The notes beneath the pieces are model-generated. The model was given only the letters and a program-made list of their open reading frames with translations, was not told the origin of the DNA and did no database searches. A DNA stretch of 42,082 nucleotides from Burkholderiales bacterium (GTDB lineage Bacteria; Pseudomonadota; Gammaproteobacteria; Burkholderiales; Burkholderiaceae_C), in NCBI GenBank assembly GCA_022758925.1, contig JAEMQF010000051.1:1-42082 (forward strand), read 5' to 3'. Positions 35,110-42,082 of the stretch are shown here, one piece after another (the first letter of the stretch is position 1; every line of letters starts with the position of its first letter). The position numbers were made by a program, and so were the translations under genes.

Positions 35110-35223
35110 GGAGTGCAGCGCGAGATGTCTTGCGCTGCATTGTCACCCGATTGCCGAGGATCCTAGGCCTCGAACCGAATCCGTCGCTTTCAACTTGTTC
35201 CGAAACCTCTGGGCCGCGGCGCC

Positions 35224-35262
35224 TTGACACGACGCGACGAGGTATCTACACTGTATATCCAT
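35224..35262 (+). promoter_or_regulatory. Promoter and possible operator of mazEF
   Basis: TTGACA (35224-35229), exactly 17 nt, TACACT (35247-35252): a near-consensus sigma-70 promoter, 29 nt before the antitoxin ATG. Around the -10, GTATCTACACTGTATAT contains the palindrome TACACTGTA and a repeated GTAT, the kind of sequence MazE-type antitoxins bind to repress their own operon. Confidence 0.7.
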
Positions 35263-35280
35263 TGAGCAACGAGATGAATC

Positions 35281-35520
35281 ATGCAAGTCGAAGTCGTGAA
35301 GTGGGGCAATAGCAGCGCGGTGCGTCTGCCTGCCGCAGTTCTGAAGGAAGTTCACATTGCGCTGGGCGACCGCTTGGAGCTGAAAACCGAAGACGGTAGG
35401 ATCGTGCTGGAGCCTGCGCAGCGTGAATACCGGCTCGAAGCCATGCTTGCCGGGATCACCAAAGCCAACCGGCATGCACCCGTGGACTTCGGTGGTCGCA
35501 TGGGGCGTGAAGCATGGTGA
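35281..35520 (+). CDS. mazE: MazE-like antitoxin (AbrB/MazE swapped-hairpin fold)
   Basis: A 79-residue protein. The N-terminal VVKWGNSSAVRLPAAVLKEV is the MazE DNA-binding signature. The C-terminal tail (YRLEAMLAGITKANRHAPVD) is the flexible part that wraps and inhibits the toxin. The stop overlaps the toxin start by 7 nt, giving coupled translation typical of type II toxin-antitoxin pairs. The promoter at 35224 with palindromic sequence suggests autorepression by the complex. It lies in a divergent spacer with proQ. Confidence 0.93.
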   Translation: MQVEVVKWGNSSAVRLPAAVLKEVHIALGDRLELKTEDGRIVLEPAQREYRLEAMLAGITKANRHAPVDFGGRMGREAW

Positions 35521-35864
35521 GCCGCAAGCTCGCAGCACCGGAGCAAGGCGATGTCGTGTGGCTAAACCACGACCCGCAAGCTGGGCACGAGCAAGCCGGT
35601 CACCGACCAGCTCTTGTGCTCTCACCGAAGGCCTACAACGCAGCCACTGGTTTGATGTTGTGCTGCCCGGTCACCAACCAGGTCAAAGGCTATCCCTTCG
35701 AGGTTGAGTTGATCGGCGTGAAAGGGGTCAAAGGGGTCGTCCTCTCCGACCAGCTGCGCAGCCTCGCCTGGGAGGCGCGCAATTCCGAAAAGGCTGGGCG
35801 CGCAGCCGACGATGTGGTCGCCGACGTGCTGGCCAAGTTGAAAGTCCTGCTCACCGTGCGCTGA
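35514..35864 (+). CDS. mazF: MazF-like endoribonuclease toxin
   Basis: A 116-residue MazF/PemK toxin. It has PEQGDVVWLNHDPQAGHEQA, then GHRPALVLSPKAYNAATGLM, the conserved arginine after GH, CPVTNQVKGYPFEVEL and the family block VVLSDQLRSLAWEAR. MazF enzymes cut single-stranded RNA at short sequence motifs and arrest growth when the antitoxin is lost. A tandem GVKGVKG (35717-35739) is encoded by a small direct repeat, usual in this position. It appears intact. The stop is 11 nt from the convergent small gene's stop. Confidence 0.94.
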   Translation: MVSRKLAAPEQGDVVWLNHDPQAGHEQAGHRPALVLSPKAYNAATGLMLCCPVTNQVKGYPFEVELIGVKGVKGVVLSDQLRSLAWEARNSEKAGRAADDVVADVLAKLKVLLTVR

Positions 35865-35866
35865 GC

Positions 35867-35878
35867 GACAGGCTCCTA
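35867..35878. repeat. Inverted copy of TAGGAGCCTGTC (left boundary)
   Basis: GACAGGCTCCTA at 35867-35878 is the exact reverse complement of TAGGAGCCTGTC at 36475-36486. It contains the TAG stop of the minus-strand small gene. The two copies enclose two divergent small genes. Confidence 0.7.
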
Positions 35879-36112
35879 GAACCGGCTGCGCGCCTTGCGC
35901 TTGTCGAACTCGGCGAGCTGTACCTTGAGCAGAAGCATCAGCACGCGGGCCGTCTCTTCCGTCATGCTCAACACCGACAGTGGCTCGCCGGCTTCGTCCT
36001 CGTCAGGTATTGCAGACTGGGGCTGGACCACGGCGGCGATGCGGGCCTCAATCGTGCCGTGTTGATTGCGCATCGCCTTCACTTGCTGCAATTCGATCGA
36101 ATAGGTTTTCAT
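35876..36112 (-). CDS. Small conserved-looking protein of unknown function
   Basis: A 78-residue protein, MKTYSIELQQVKAMRNQHGT and on, ending LLLKVQLAEFDKRKARSRF. AGGAGG lies 4 nt before the ATG, a strong translation signal. The sequence has a central acidic stretch (PDEDEAGEPLSV) and a C-terminal basic tail, with SMTEETARVLMLLLKVQLAE probably an amphipathic helix. I have seen similar short hypotheticals in Burkholderiales but know no function. It is divergent from the DUF2277 gene (92-nt spacer), and its TAG stop lies within a repeated 12-bp word. Confidence 0.72.
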   Translation of the reverse strand: MKTYSIELQQVKAMRNQHGTIEARIAAVVQPQSAIPDEDEAGEPLSVLSMTEETARVLMLLLKVQLAEFDKRKARSRF

Positions 36113-36204
36113 GTGGCCTCCTGCGTCGATTGTCGGTGCACCGGCGCATGTCTCAAAATAGCCAGGCGATTCGCTACGCAGCGCCGGATCGCCACGGAGC
36201 CGAC

Positions 36205-36477
36205 ATGTGCAGGAACATCAAGACCCTCTTTAACTTCGAGCCCCCCGCCACAGAACTCGAGATTCGGGATGCGTCGTTGCAGTTCGTGCGCAAGCTAAGC
36301 GGATTCAATCTTCCTTCGAAGGCGAACACCGAGGCCTTCGATCGCGCCGTTGCCGATGTGGCGTGCGCGGCGCGGGTGTTGATCGCGTCACTTGTGACGA
36401 CGGCGCAGCCGCGCGACCGGGAGGTCGAAATGCAGAAAGCACGCGCCCAGTCAGCGCTGCGATTCGGCCGGACGTAG
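36205..36477 (+). CDS. DUF2277 family protein
   Basis: A 90-residue protein opening MCRNIKTLFNFEPPATELEI, then FVRKLSGFNLPSKANTEAFD, both clear marks of DUF2277. The family is widespread, small and uncharacterised; the CRNI start, with a conserved Cys2, is invariant as I recall it. GGAG lies 6 nt upstream of ATG 36205; longer open frame upstream is antisense to the neighbouring gene. The TAG stop is the first part of a 20-bp inverted repeat that probably terminates transcription. Confidence 0.88.
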   Translation: MCRNIKTLFNFEPPATELEIRDASLQFVRKLSGFNLPSKANTEAFDRAVADVACAARVLIASLVTTAQPRDREVEMQKARAQSALRFGRT

Positions 36478-36525
36478 GAGCCTGTCGGGCTTTGGGTCGT
36501 GCCCGCCCAAAGCCCGACAGGCTCC
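36477..36525. repeat. Perfect 20-bp inverted repeat (palindromic element / bidirectional terminator)
   Basis: Positions 36477-36496 pair perfectly with 36506-36525 around a 9-base loop; the arm begins GGAGCCTGTCGGGC and ends TTTGGG. It sits between the convergent DUF2277 and CobT-like genes. There is no T tract, but a stem of this strength can terminate or stabilise transcripts. The outer 12 bp recur inverted at 35867-35878, which suggests a repeated element. Confidence 0.85.
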
Positions 36526-36599
36526 CGGACCGACGGAACCGCAAAGCATCGCGCCTGCACGCGTCATGCCGCGTCGCCGAAGAGCGCGGCGCCGACCCT

Positions 36600-38357
36600 T
36601 CAGCGCCGCCGGCCCCGCCACAGCATGCCGAGCACGTCGCGCAGCACCCCGCTGCTCGTGCCTGCGGACAGATCAAGCACCTGGCTGCAACGGTAGTAGG
36701 GACTGAGGTCCAGGCCCACGCCCACGCCGTAGATCTGCGCACCGGCTCGTTCGTGCTTTTCAACCATGTCGCGCAGATGATGGTCGAGGTAGTGCGCGTC
36801 ATTCGCGAGGTGCGTCGCGCTGTCCATCGGTGAGCCGTCGCTGACCACGAACAGCAGGCGGCGCTGCGGGCCTTCGAAGTCGCCTGCGTTCTCGTCACTG
36901 GCTCGGGCAGGCGTGTTGAAGCGTCGCATGGCCCAATCGAGCGCTTCGCCATCGATGCCCTCGCGCATCAGATCGCCCTTGAGCAAGGCAGCCATGCCGG
37001 GGCGTGCGCGGCGCCACGACGTGTCGACGTCCTTGAACACGATGTGGCAGGCCTCGTTCAACCGGCCCGCATGGGGTGGTCGGCCGGCGCGCACCCAGTC
37101 GCGCTGGGCGCGACCGCCGTTCCAGGCGTTGGTCGTAAAACCCAGCACTTCGGTCGGCACGCCGATCTGCTCCAGCGCCCGAACCAGCAGCTCGGCGAGC
37201 ACGGCAACCGATTCGCTGTGTTCCTTCATCGAGCCCGAACAATCGACGAGCAGTGCGACGCGGCAATTGGCGCCGGGACTGCTGCGCTCGCTGCGAAACA
37301 GGCGCCGCTCGGTGGGCGAGCTGATGAGTTGTGCGAGGCGCCGGCCGTCGATCAGGCCTTGTTCCTGGCCGTTGTCCCAACCGTCGCGCGCGGGAATCGC
37401 GAGCAGGGCTTTCAGGTCTCGCGCCAGATGGCCGACGTTCACGCCGCATTCCACGATGCATTCATCCAGCCGCTGACGCAACTCCCTCAATTGCTCGGGT
37501 CGCACCAGCGCGGTCGATTTAACTTCGCGGTCGTAAGCCGTGGTGAAGACGCGGTAGCCGGCGTGGCCCTCGAGCACCAGGCTGCGGCCCGAGACAGCAG
37601 TCGCCACGGACTCGTCGAGTTCGTCGCCCGGGTCGAGCAAAGCGCTGAACGCGGCCCAGGGGTCGGTCTGATTGACCTCGTCTTGCGGCGTTTCCGAATT
37701 CGTGAAGGCCGCGCCGCCATTCAGCATCGTGGCCAAGGTTCGCGCAATGTCCAACGCATGCTGCGCGTACTCGGCCTGGTGCGCGCGCTGGCGGCGCAGG
37801 CCGGCCATTGCCACGCCCAGCACGGGAGCGAGCGCCGCACGCGTCGCCTCCAACAAGTCTTGCGTTGCCTCGACCACTGCGTCGCGCGTGACGCGGGCGC
37901 GGCACATCTGCGTCACGGTGTAGAGCAATAGCCCGCGCGCCGATTCGGTAGCGCCTGCGTCGTGATAGGCGAGCGACCAGGTTTCGAAACGGTGCCGCAG
38001 ATTGCGCCGCACGCCGGGCATGCTTGCGGGCAGTAGCGCTTCGCAGCGAAACTGTTCCAGCAGCTCGAACAACAGACACTCGACCGGGTCGCTGGGGCGC
38101 AGGCTGCGGTGCAGTTTCTCGTCGCTGTGGGTCAACCTCAGCGCCAGGCCGTCGGCGGCGCCGCGAAACGACGTGAAGTCGTCCGCCTCCAGGGTAGGAT
38201 GCAGATGCGGCGCAAACACCGGCAGCGCCTGCCGGCCCCGATGCAGGCGCCCGCCACGAAAGTGCAGATCAGCGATGCCACTGAGCGCACGGATCGAGGC
38301 CGCGCTGAGTTCCTCGATGCGCTGCTGCCGGCGCGCGCGCGTCTGAACGTCAGTCAT
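36600..38357 (-). CDS. cobT: CobT-like VWA-domain protein (cobaltochelatase subunit family)
   Basis: A 585-residue protein. The N-terminal half (RALSGIADLHFRGGRLHRGR, then PSDPVECLLFELLEQFRCEA) matches the CobT cobalamin-chelatase family. The C-terminal von Willebrand A domain begins CRVALLVDCSGSMKEHSESV with the MIDAS motif D372-x-S-x-S; LLFVVSDGSPMD supplies the later metal-site Asp. In aerobic cobalamin synthesis CobT works with the AAA+ protein CobS and with CobN to insert cobalt. Neither partner is in the window. The acidic linker of classical CobT is short here (residues ~220-240). ATG at 38357. Function as a chelatase subunit is likely but rests on family; other MoxR/VWA systems look similar. 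Confidence 0.82.
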   Translation of the reverse strand: MTDVQTRARRQQRIEELSAASIRALSGIADLHFRGGRLHRGRQALPVFAPHLHPTLEADDFTSFRGAADGLALRLTHSDEKLHRSLRPSDPVECLLFELLEQFRCEALLPASMPGVRRNLRHRFETWSLAYHDAGATESARGLLLYTVTQMCRARVTRDAVVEATQDLLEATRAALAPVLGVAMAGLRRQRAHQAEYAQHALDIARTLATMLNGGAAFTNSETPQDEVNQTDPWAAFSALLDPGDELDESVATAVSGRSLVLEGHAGYRVFTTAYDREVKSTALVRPEQLRELRQRLDECIVECGVNVGHLARDLKALLAIPARDGWDNGQEQGLIDGRRLAQLISSPTERRLFRSERSSPGANCRVALLVDCSGSMKEHSESVAVLAELLVRALEQIGVPTEVLGFTTNAWNGGRAQRDWVRAGRPPHAGRLNEACHIVFKDVDTSWRRARPGMAALLKGDLMREGIDGEALDWAMRRFNTPARASDENAGDFEGPQRRLLFVVSDGSPMDSATHLANDAHYLDHHLRDMVEKHERAGAQIYGVGVGLDLSPYYRCSQVLDLSAGTSSGVLRDVLGMLWRGRRR

Positions 38358-38980
38358 TTGTGCTCTGAACCTGGCCCGTCGTCACTGCATCTGCATGGGG
38401 CATCGCGCAGTCTTGCGTCATCGCGGCTCAAGCCTGATGAAGGCTGGGGTCAGGCACCCTGGCACGACGGCACCGGCACGACTGTGCAGCGCCATTACCA
38501 AGCCAACCGCGCCGGCCGCGTGGCCAACGGCAGACGGCGGACAACGCTGATGCGTTGGCCACCATGGTCACCGAATCGACGCTCACGCGACTCACGCAGC
38601 GCAGCCCCCAAACGAGCAGCAATATCGTGACGCCTCAAAGCTCCCAACACCGCGTTGCCGATGCTCAACCAGCTGCACCCGACGGAGGCGGATCGACACC
38701 GATTGATTTGTGTGCACGACTGCAATATAAAGGCATCGCGTAGTTTGCAATCGTCGCGAGCCGCGGGTAGCCAAAGGCAGGAGTTCAACCTCAACAGGCG
38801 AGTTCGATTGTCACCGCGCTGGCACTTCGGTTTCGCGTCGGCGCCTGCCGTCAAGTGGTTTGGCTTGGGCATCGGCAGGAAGATGGTGCTGAATATGACC
38901 GTGGTGTCTTTCAACAGGTTCTGCAGCGTTTGCCAGCGCCTGAACGGGGTCAGGCCTGTGAGCCTGACTGAGGTATGCGA
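38358..38980. other. Intergenic region without a recognisable gene
   Basis: In 623 bp I see no ORF with family similarity or good start signal. GGGGTCAGGC occurs at 38446 and again at 38946, exactly 500 bp apart. The second copy is part of a small hairpin TCAGGC/GCCTGA (38950-38967). Base composition is less GC-rich in the middle (about 38690-38760). The region separates the CobT-like gene from the LuxR-type regulator and probably holds both promoters. Confidence 0.5.
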
Positions 38981-39742
38981 ATGAGTTCGCAAGACGTTGG
39001 GCAGTGGTTGACGGCCCATGCGGTGGCGCTGCATGCGGTGGGTGATCGGCTTTCGTTTCGGCGCACGTGTGATGTCGCGCTTCGTGAGTTGGTCGAGCAC
39101 CAAGCGCTGCTGGCCGTTATCGGCAAAGTGGTGAACGATCGGGTTTCGATTCTTTCTGCCATCAACTGCGGGGTTCCAGACGCATTGGTCACCGAAGCGA
39201 TGGGCGGCAGCGATCTTGCGGACCGGCCCTTGGTGCGCCTTTGGCTGCAGCGGCGCGAGCCCTTGTTCGTGGACGAAGCATTTGCGTTGGCACACGCGTC
39301 TGCTGCGGAGCGAGCCGAAATTGCGCGTTATGGGCTTGGCTGTTTGGCGATCCACGGTGTGGTCGACACCAGCGGCTCCTCAGGCAGCTACTTCAGCTTC
39401 AGCGGCGTGCCGCCGAGCCGGGCCGCCGACACCGTGCGACGGCTCGAACTGCTAGTGCCACATCTTCATGTCGCGCTGCTGCGTGTGTGGCGTGTCGATT
39501 GCGGTGCTTGGGCCCACCGAACGACGCCACGCGAGCGCGACTTGCTGCAATGCCTTCATGCCGGCATGAGCAACCCTGAGATCGCCTTCAAGTCTGGCCG
39601 CTCACAAGCAACCATCCGCAATCAACTGCATCACTTGATGGGCAAGCTTGAAGTTGGCTCGCGGCTGGCACTCGTCGCCCGCGCCGCTGAGTTGGGGCTG
39701 CTTGACGAAGGGCTGCGCGGCGGCACCGGGGCAGGTGGATAG
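38981..39742 (+). CDS. LuxR-type helix-turn-helix regulator
   Basis: A 253-residue protein. The C-terminal DNA-binding domain (about 188-248) reads TPRERDLLQCLHAGMSNPEI, then AFKSGRSQATIRNQLHHLMG and KLEVGSRLALVARAAELG, the LuxR/FixJ helix-turn-helix. The N-terminal ~170 residues contain no receiver phosphorylation site and no autoinducer motif I recognise, so the signal is unknown. ATG at 38981 is preferred over 38975 because GAGG lies 7 nt upstream. The next gene downstream on the same strand is a lipoprotein, 72 nt away, which may be its target or co-transcribed with it. Confidence 0.82.
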   Translation: MSSQDVGQWLTAHAVALHAVGDRLSFRRTCDVALRELVEHQALLAVIGKVVNDRVSILSAINCGVPDALVTEAMGGSDLADRPLVRLWLQRREPLFVDEAFALAHASAAERAEIARYGLGCLAIHGVVDTSGSSGSYFSFSGVPPSRAADTVRRLELLVPHLHVALLRVWRVDCGAWAHRTTPRERDLLQCLHAGMSNPEIAFKSGRSQATIRNQLHHLMGKLEVGSRLALVARAAELGLLDEGLRGGTGAGG

Positions 39743-39814
39743 AACAATCGTTCCATAGACAATGCCACCGCCGCTCTCTAAATTCGAGGTCGTGTCAAAC
39801 AAATGGAGGGGCTC

Positions 39815-41206
39815 ATGAAACGGCTTTCATTCATCGCGGCACTGGTTGCTGCGGGTGTACTGGTGGCTTGCGGCGGTAGCGACTCAGCCCCCAGAAGCAG
39901 CGCCGCGCGCATTCAGTACGCACAGAACACGCAGGTTGGCAAAGGCCAGGTCGCCGACTACCTGAATGCAGAGTGGCTTTACGACAACTACTTTGGGCAG
40001 ATGGGCTTGCCACCCGAGATCAAGCCCAAGCTCATGGTGGAAATGCGGCGCTTGTCGAATGGCTTCGCGATGCAACTGGCGCTTGGTGATGACGTCAAGT
40101 CGAATTTGGCCCACTTTCATTCGACGATGAGCAGCGGTGTCGGGCAGGCCAAACTGGCGAGTTTTGCGCAGCGAATGAGCGAAACCGACGCGGCCTTGCA
40201 ACTGAATGCGGGCACCGTGCCCGACGCACAGGCCCTGGAGGAGGCGCCGAAACTTGACGATATTGATCTGGCGAATGCGGCCGCGGCCACCGAAACAGAC
40301 CGCGTGGCCCTGGCCAATCTTGAGGCCGTGGCCGCTTCATTTGGGCTGCCCTACGATTTGACGCGAGACCCGACGCCATACATCTCGTGGAGTGCGAGCT
40401 TCATCGCGCAGAAGGGGGGCAAGGGCGGCGGCGGCGGTGGCGGGGGAGGAGGTGGCGGTGCCGGTGGCAGCACCAACGTGCATGACAGCGATAGCTGGCC
40501 ATGGCTCCATGGCGACATCCTGCGCTTGAATTGGAACTCCGTTGCGGACCCAAACAAGGACAAGTTTCCATTGGGGCACATGGCGATCATTGAGAAGGAA
40601 GACGCAAGAGCTCGCGCGAAAGCCATCGACGCGCACCCCGATAATCCCAACTCGGCCGTCTGGAAATACGGAAGCGTAGAAGAGTTGGCGAGCAAATACA
40701 GGCTTGCCCAGGGGCACCACCTTAACCTGCCGTATGAACAGCGACGCTACTGCGCATTTGTTTCTACGTCCGGTTACCAGTGCTGGGACGACTTTACTCT
40801 ACGCAGTTACGTTCGTATATACGCAGTTGTATATGCAAATTCAAAGGTAGGTGCGCTGCCATATAGCATTTTTGCCGGTAGGAACTCATTGAATGAAACC
40901 TACTGCAGCATGCTGATCTGGCGAGCCTACAAAGGGGGCTCAGAGCGCGTCAGCACTATTCCTTACCACCCAGACAACCCTACCTCTTACTGGCGCGACA
41001 CGATCGACGTGGACCTGGATTCGGATGGTGGGATCTTTGTGTATCCCAATGACATAATCAACTCTAAATGGGTGCAGCCTGCCTTTCGCGTCAGCGACAA
41101 ACGGCCTTCGTCGAACCAGATACCACGGGATAACTTCGATGCAGCGGTCTCTTACGTCGGGTCGGGGGCGTTTCGGCTGCCGATGAAGTTGTCCATGCTT
41201 CAATAA
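39815..41206 (+). CDS. Lipoprotein with polyglycine linker and permuted papain-like (YiiX/NlpC-P60 type) domain
   Basis: A 463-residue lipoprotein with lipobox LVAC (Cys19). Residues ~30-190 are helical and unrecognised. A glycine linker at about 200-219 (40414-40470) includes a run of 12 glycines. The C-terminal domain then shows HGDILRLNWN, PLGHMAIIEKED (His255) and, 109 residues later, ETYCSMLIWRAYKGG (Cys364). GDIL...GHMAI followed by a C-terminal Cys-S-x-L-(V/I)-W-R-A-Y-K is the order of the permuted papain-like YiiX family, with His before Cys. Activity may be peptidoglycan amidase, peptidase or acyl transfer; it is not shown. ATG 39815 is chosen over 39803 because GGAGGGG precedes it. 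The next gene starts 3 nt after its stop. Confidence 0.7.
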   Translation: MKRLSFIAALVAAGVLVACGGSDSAPRSSAARIQYAQNTQVGKGQVADYLNAEWLYDNYFGQMGLPPEIKPKLMVEMRRLSNGFAMQLALGDDVKSNLAHFHSTMSSGVGQAKLASFAQRMSETDAALQLNAGTVPDAQALEEAPKLDDIDLANAAAATETDRVALANLEAVAASFGLPYDLTRDPTPYISWSASFIAQKGGKGGGGGGGGGGGGAGGSTNVHDSDSWPWLHGDILRLNWNSVADPNKDKFPLGHMAIIEKEDARARAKAIDAHPDNPNSAVWKYGSVEELASKYRLAQGHHLNLPYEQRRYCAFVSTSGYQCWDDFTLRSYVRIYAVVYANSKVGALPYSIFAGRNSLNETYCSMLIWRAYKGGSERVSTIPYHPDNPTSYWRDTIDVDLDSDGGIFVYPNDIINSKWVQPAFRVSDKRPSSNQIPRDNFDAAVSYVGSGAFRLPMKLSMLQ

Positions 41207-41209
41207 GCA

Positions 41210-42082
41210 ATGACGGCCAGATACCGGGATCGCGGGTTGACGCTGTGGGCGCTTGCGCTGTTGGCCGGGTCATGCTGTGCCGCGCCCGCGGCCGAAGAGG
41301 ACCAACGCTGCGCCAACGCCTTTGTGTTGACCCAGGTGCTGGACAGCTTCTCCAGCACCCACGCAGGCATGCACGAGGTGTATGAATTCGCCGCAGCGGG
41401 GCAAGCGCCAACGCTGGTTCACCGAAGCCCGCTGCTGGCCGTGTACGGCAACGCGGTCTACCTGTGCGATCAGCATCTGTTTGCTTCGGTGGTCACCGAC
41501 ACCAGGCTCAAGCCTCCTAACCGACTGACAATCGAGGAGGTGACCGCAGGACGCATTGAAGTTCCCGAGGCAAGCTGGTTGCAGCGCATGCTTGGCCGGG
41601 AGCCCAGAGGCCGCGCGCTGTATCTCACCGAAGGCGGCACAGAGGCGGTCTTCGTGCGCGACGGTCTATTGGTAGTACACAACAATCAGATTCAGGCAAT
41701 TCCTGCTGCATCCGCCCCGGCGGGCTACCGCCTCAGCGGGCCGTTGAGCGATCTTTCGATGTTCCCGTTGAAGGACGGCCGGCCAGCAGTCACGGTGACC
41801 GAATTGGTGCACTTCGACCCCGTTGCACGCAAGGTGGTGGCGCGAACGCCGTTGTCGAGCCGTTGCAGCGGTGGTGATGATGGGGCGCCCAGGGGCTACC
41901 AGACGTGTGGTGACAAGTACGTGCTGTTTGACGAATTGAACCTGCGCACCGGGGCGCGACGCCCTGCTCTCACCCGAGATGCGGCTGCTGAAACCAATCG
42001 GGGCGGTGCCCAACCACTGCCGTCACGCTGGTGGGCCAAGGGCAGAACATTGGAGATGAACAGTCTGCAGGTGTCTGACACC
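41210..42082 (+). CDS. Exported protein of unknown function (3' end outside window)
   Basis: The frame is open for 291 codons from ATG 41210 to the window edge. The N-terminus RGLTLWALALLAGSCCAAPA is a signal peptide, with SCC near the cleavage site allowing a lipoprotein, though the lipobox is imperfect. The mature part starts AEEDQRCANAFVLTQVLDSF and holds several cysteines (CSGGDDGAPRGYQTCGDKYV). I recognise no domain. It follows the permuted papain-like lipoprotein with a 3-nt gap, so the two are almost surely co-translated and may act together at the envelope. It is not a shadow: signal peptide, spacing and codon use agree with coding. Confidence 0.7.
   Translation, partial: MTARYRDRGLTLWALALLAGSCCAAPAAEEDQRCANAFVLTQVLDSFSSTHAGMHEVYEFAAAGQAPTLVHRSPLLAVYGNAVYLCDQHLFASVVTDTRLKPPNRLTIEEVTAGRIEVPEASWLQRMLGREPRGRALYLTEGGTEAVFVRDGLLVVHNNQIQAIPAASAPAGYRLSGPLSDLSMFPLKDGRPAVTVTELVHFDPVARKVVARTPLSSRCSGGDDGAPRGYQTCGDKYVLFDELNLRTGARRPALTRDAAAETNRGGAQPLPSRWWAKGRTLEMNSLQVSDT

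Noticed and set aside
35717-35739. GVKGVKG tandem in MazF as a possible slippage site
   Set aside because: This position normally holds VKGVVLSDQ in the family; the extra unit is minor and the frame is intact.
38655-38984. 109-codon plus-strand frame before the LuxR-type gene
   Set aside because: No ribosome-binding site and no family match; ends inside the regulator's start region.
38495-39355. 286-codon minus-strand open frame beside the LuxR-type gene
   Set aside because: Largely antisense to the regulator, with no family resemblance and no Shine-Dalgarno.

Overview
The window looks like a high-GC chromosomal segment of a betaproteobacterium, probably order Burkholderiales (Rubrivivax/Leptothrix/Comamonadaceae type). 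The evidence is the gene order thrS-infC-rpmI-rplT-pheS-pheT-ihfA-merR-tRNA-Pro, a Bug-type tricarboxylate-family binding protein, a ProQ/FinO protein, and palindromic intergenic repeats of the kind common in that order. Everything below was read from sequence alone; no database search was run.

Layout. (1) 1-3337: the 3' end of a FAD oxidoreductase gene, a complete cobalt-type nitrile hydratase operon (alpha, beta, activator; minus strand) and a divergent patatin-like lipase. (2) 3353-10204: an ECF sigma factor, a cupin anti-sigma-like protein and a DUF4331 protein (minus), a sterol-desaturase-family membrane protein (minus), and, divergently, a decayed DUF4331 gene, a TPR protein and a HupE/UreJ-type membrane protein carrying an EF-hand loop. 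Three promoters of form TGCATCC-N16-CGnAnn precede the three transcription units, so this block looks like one ECF regulon. (3) 10205-18437: the translation block thrS to ihfA/merR/tRNA-Pro. thrS is preceded by a short threonine-rich ORF and a terminator, a candidate attenuator. infC starts with ATC. (4) 18440-26256: a fragment of a HupE-like gene next to tRNA-Pro, an internally duplicated exported protein, a lipoprotein hydrolase, an exported zinc phospholipase C/S1-P1 nuclease-like protein with a possible barrel C-terminus, and a large AsmA-family protein. (5) 26467-35109: a long minus-strand run of ProQ/FinO, Bug receptor, acylating (sulfo)acetaldehyde dehydrogenase, AMP-forming CoA ligase, solute-binding domain protein, GMC dehydrogenase and class III aminotransferase. 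Three enzyme families in this run occur in C2-sulfonate (taurine/isethionate/sulfoacetate) catabolism, but xsc and transport membrane subunits are absent. (6) 35224-42082: a MazEF module, a divergent pair of small genes bounded by inverted copies of a palindromic element, a CobT-like VWA protein, a LuxR-type regulator, a lipoprotein with a permuted papain-like signature after a polyglycine linker, and a truncated exported protein.

The observations I rate highest are the three-promoter ECF regulon built around DUF4331/HupE/sterol-desaturase genes, with a dying DUF4331 paralogue, and the Thr-rich leader plus terminator in front of thrS.
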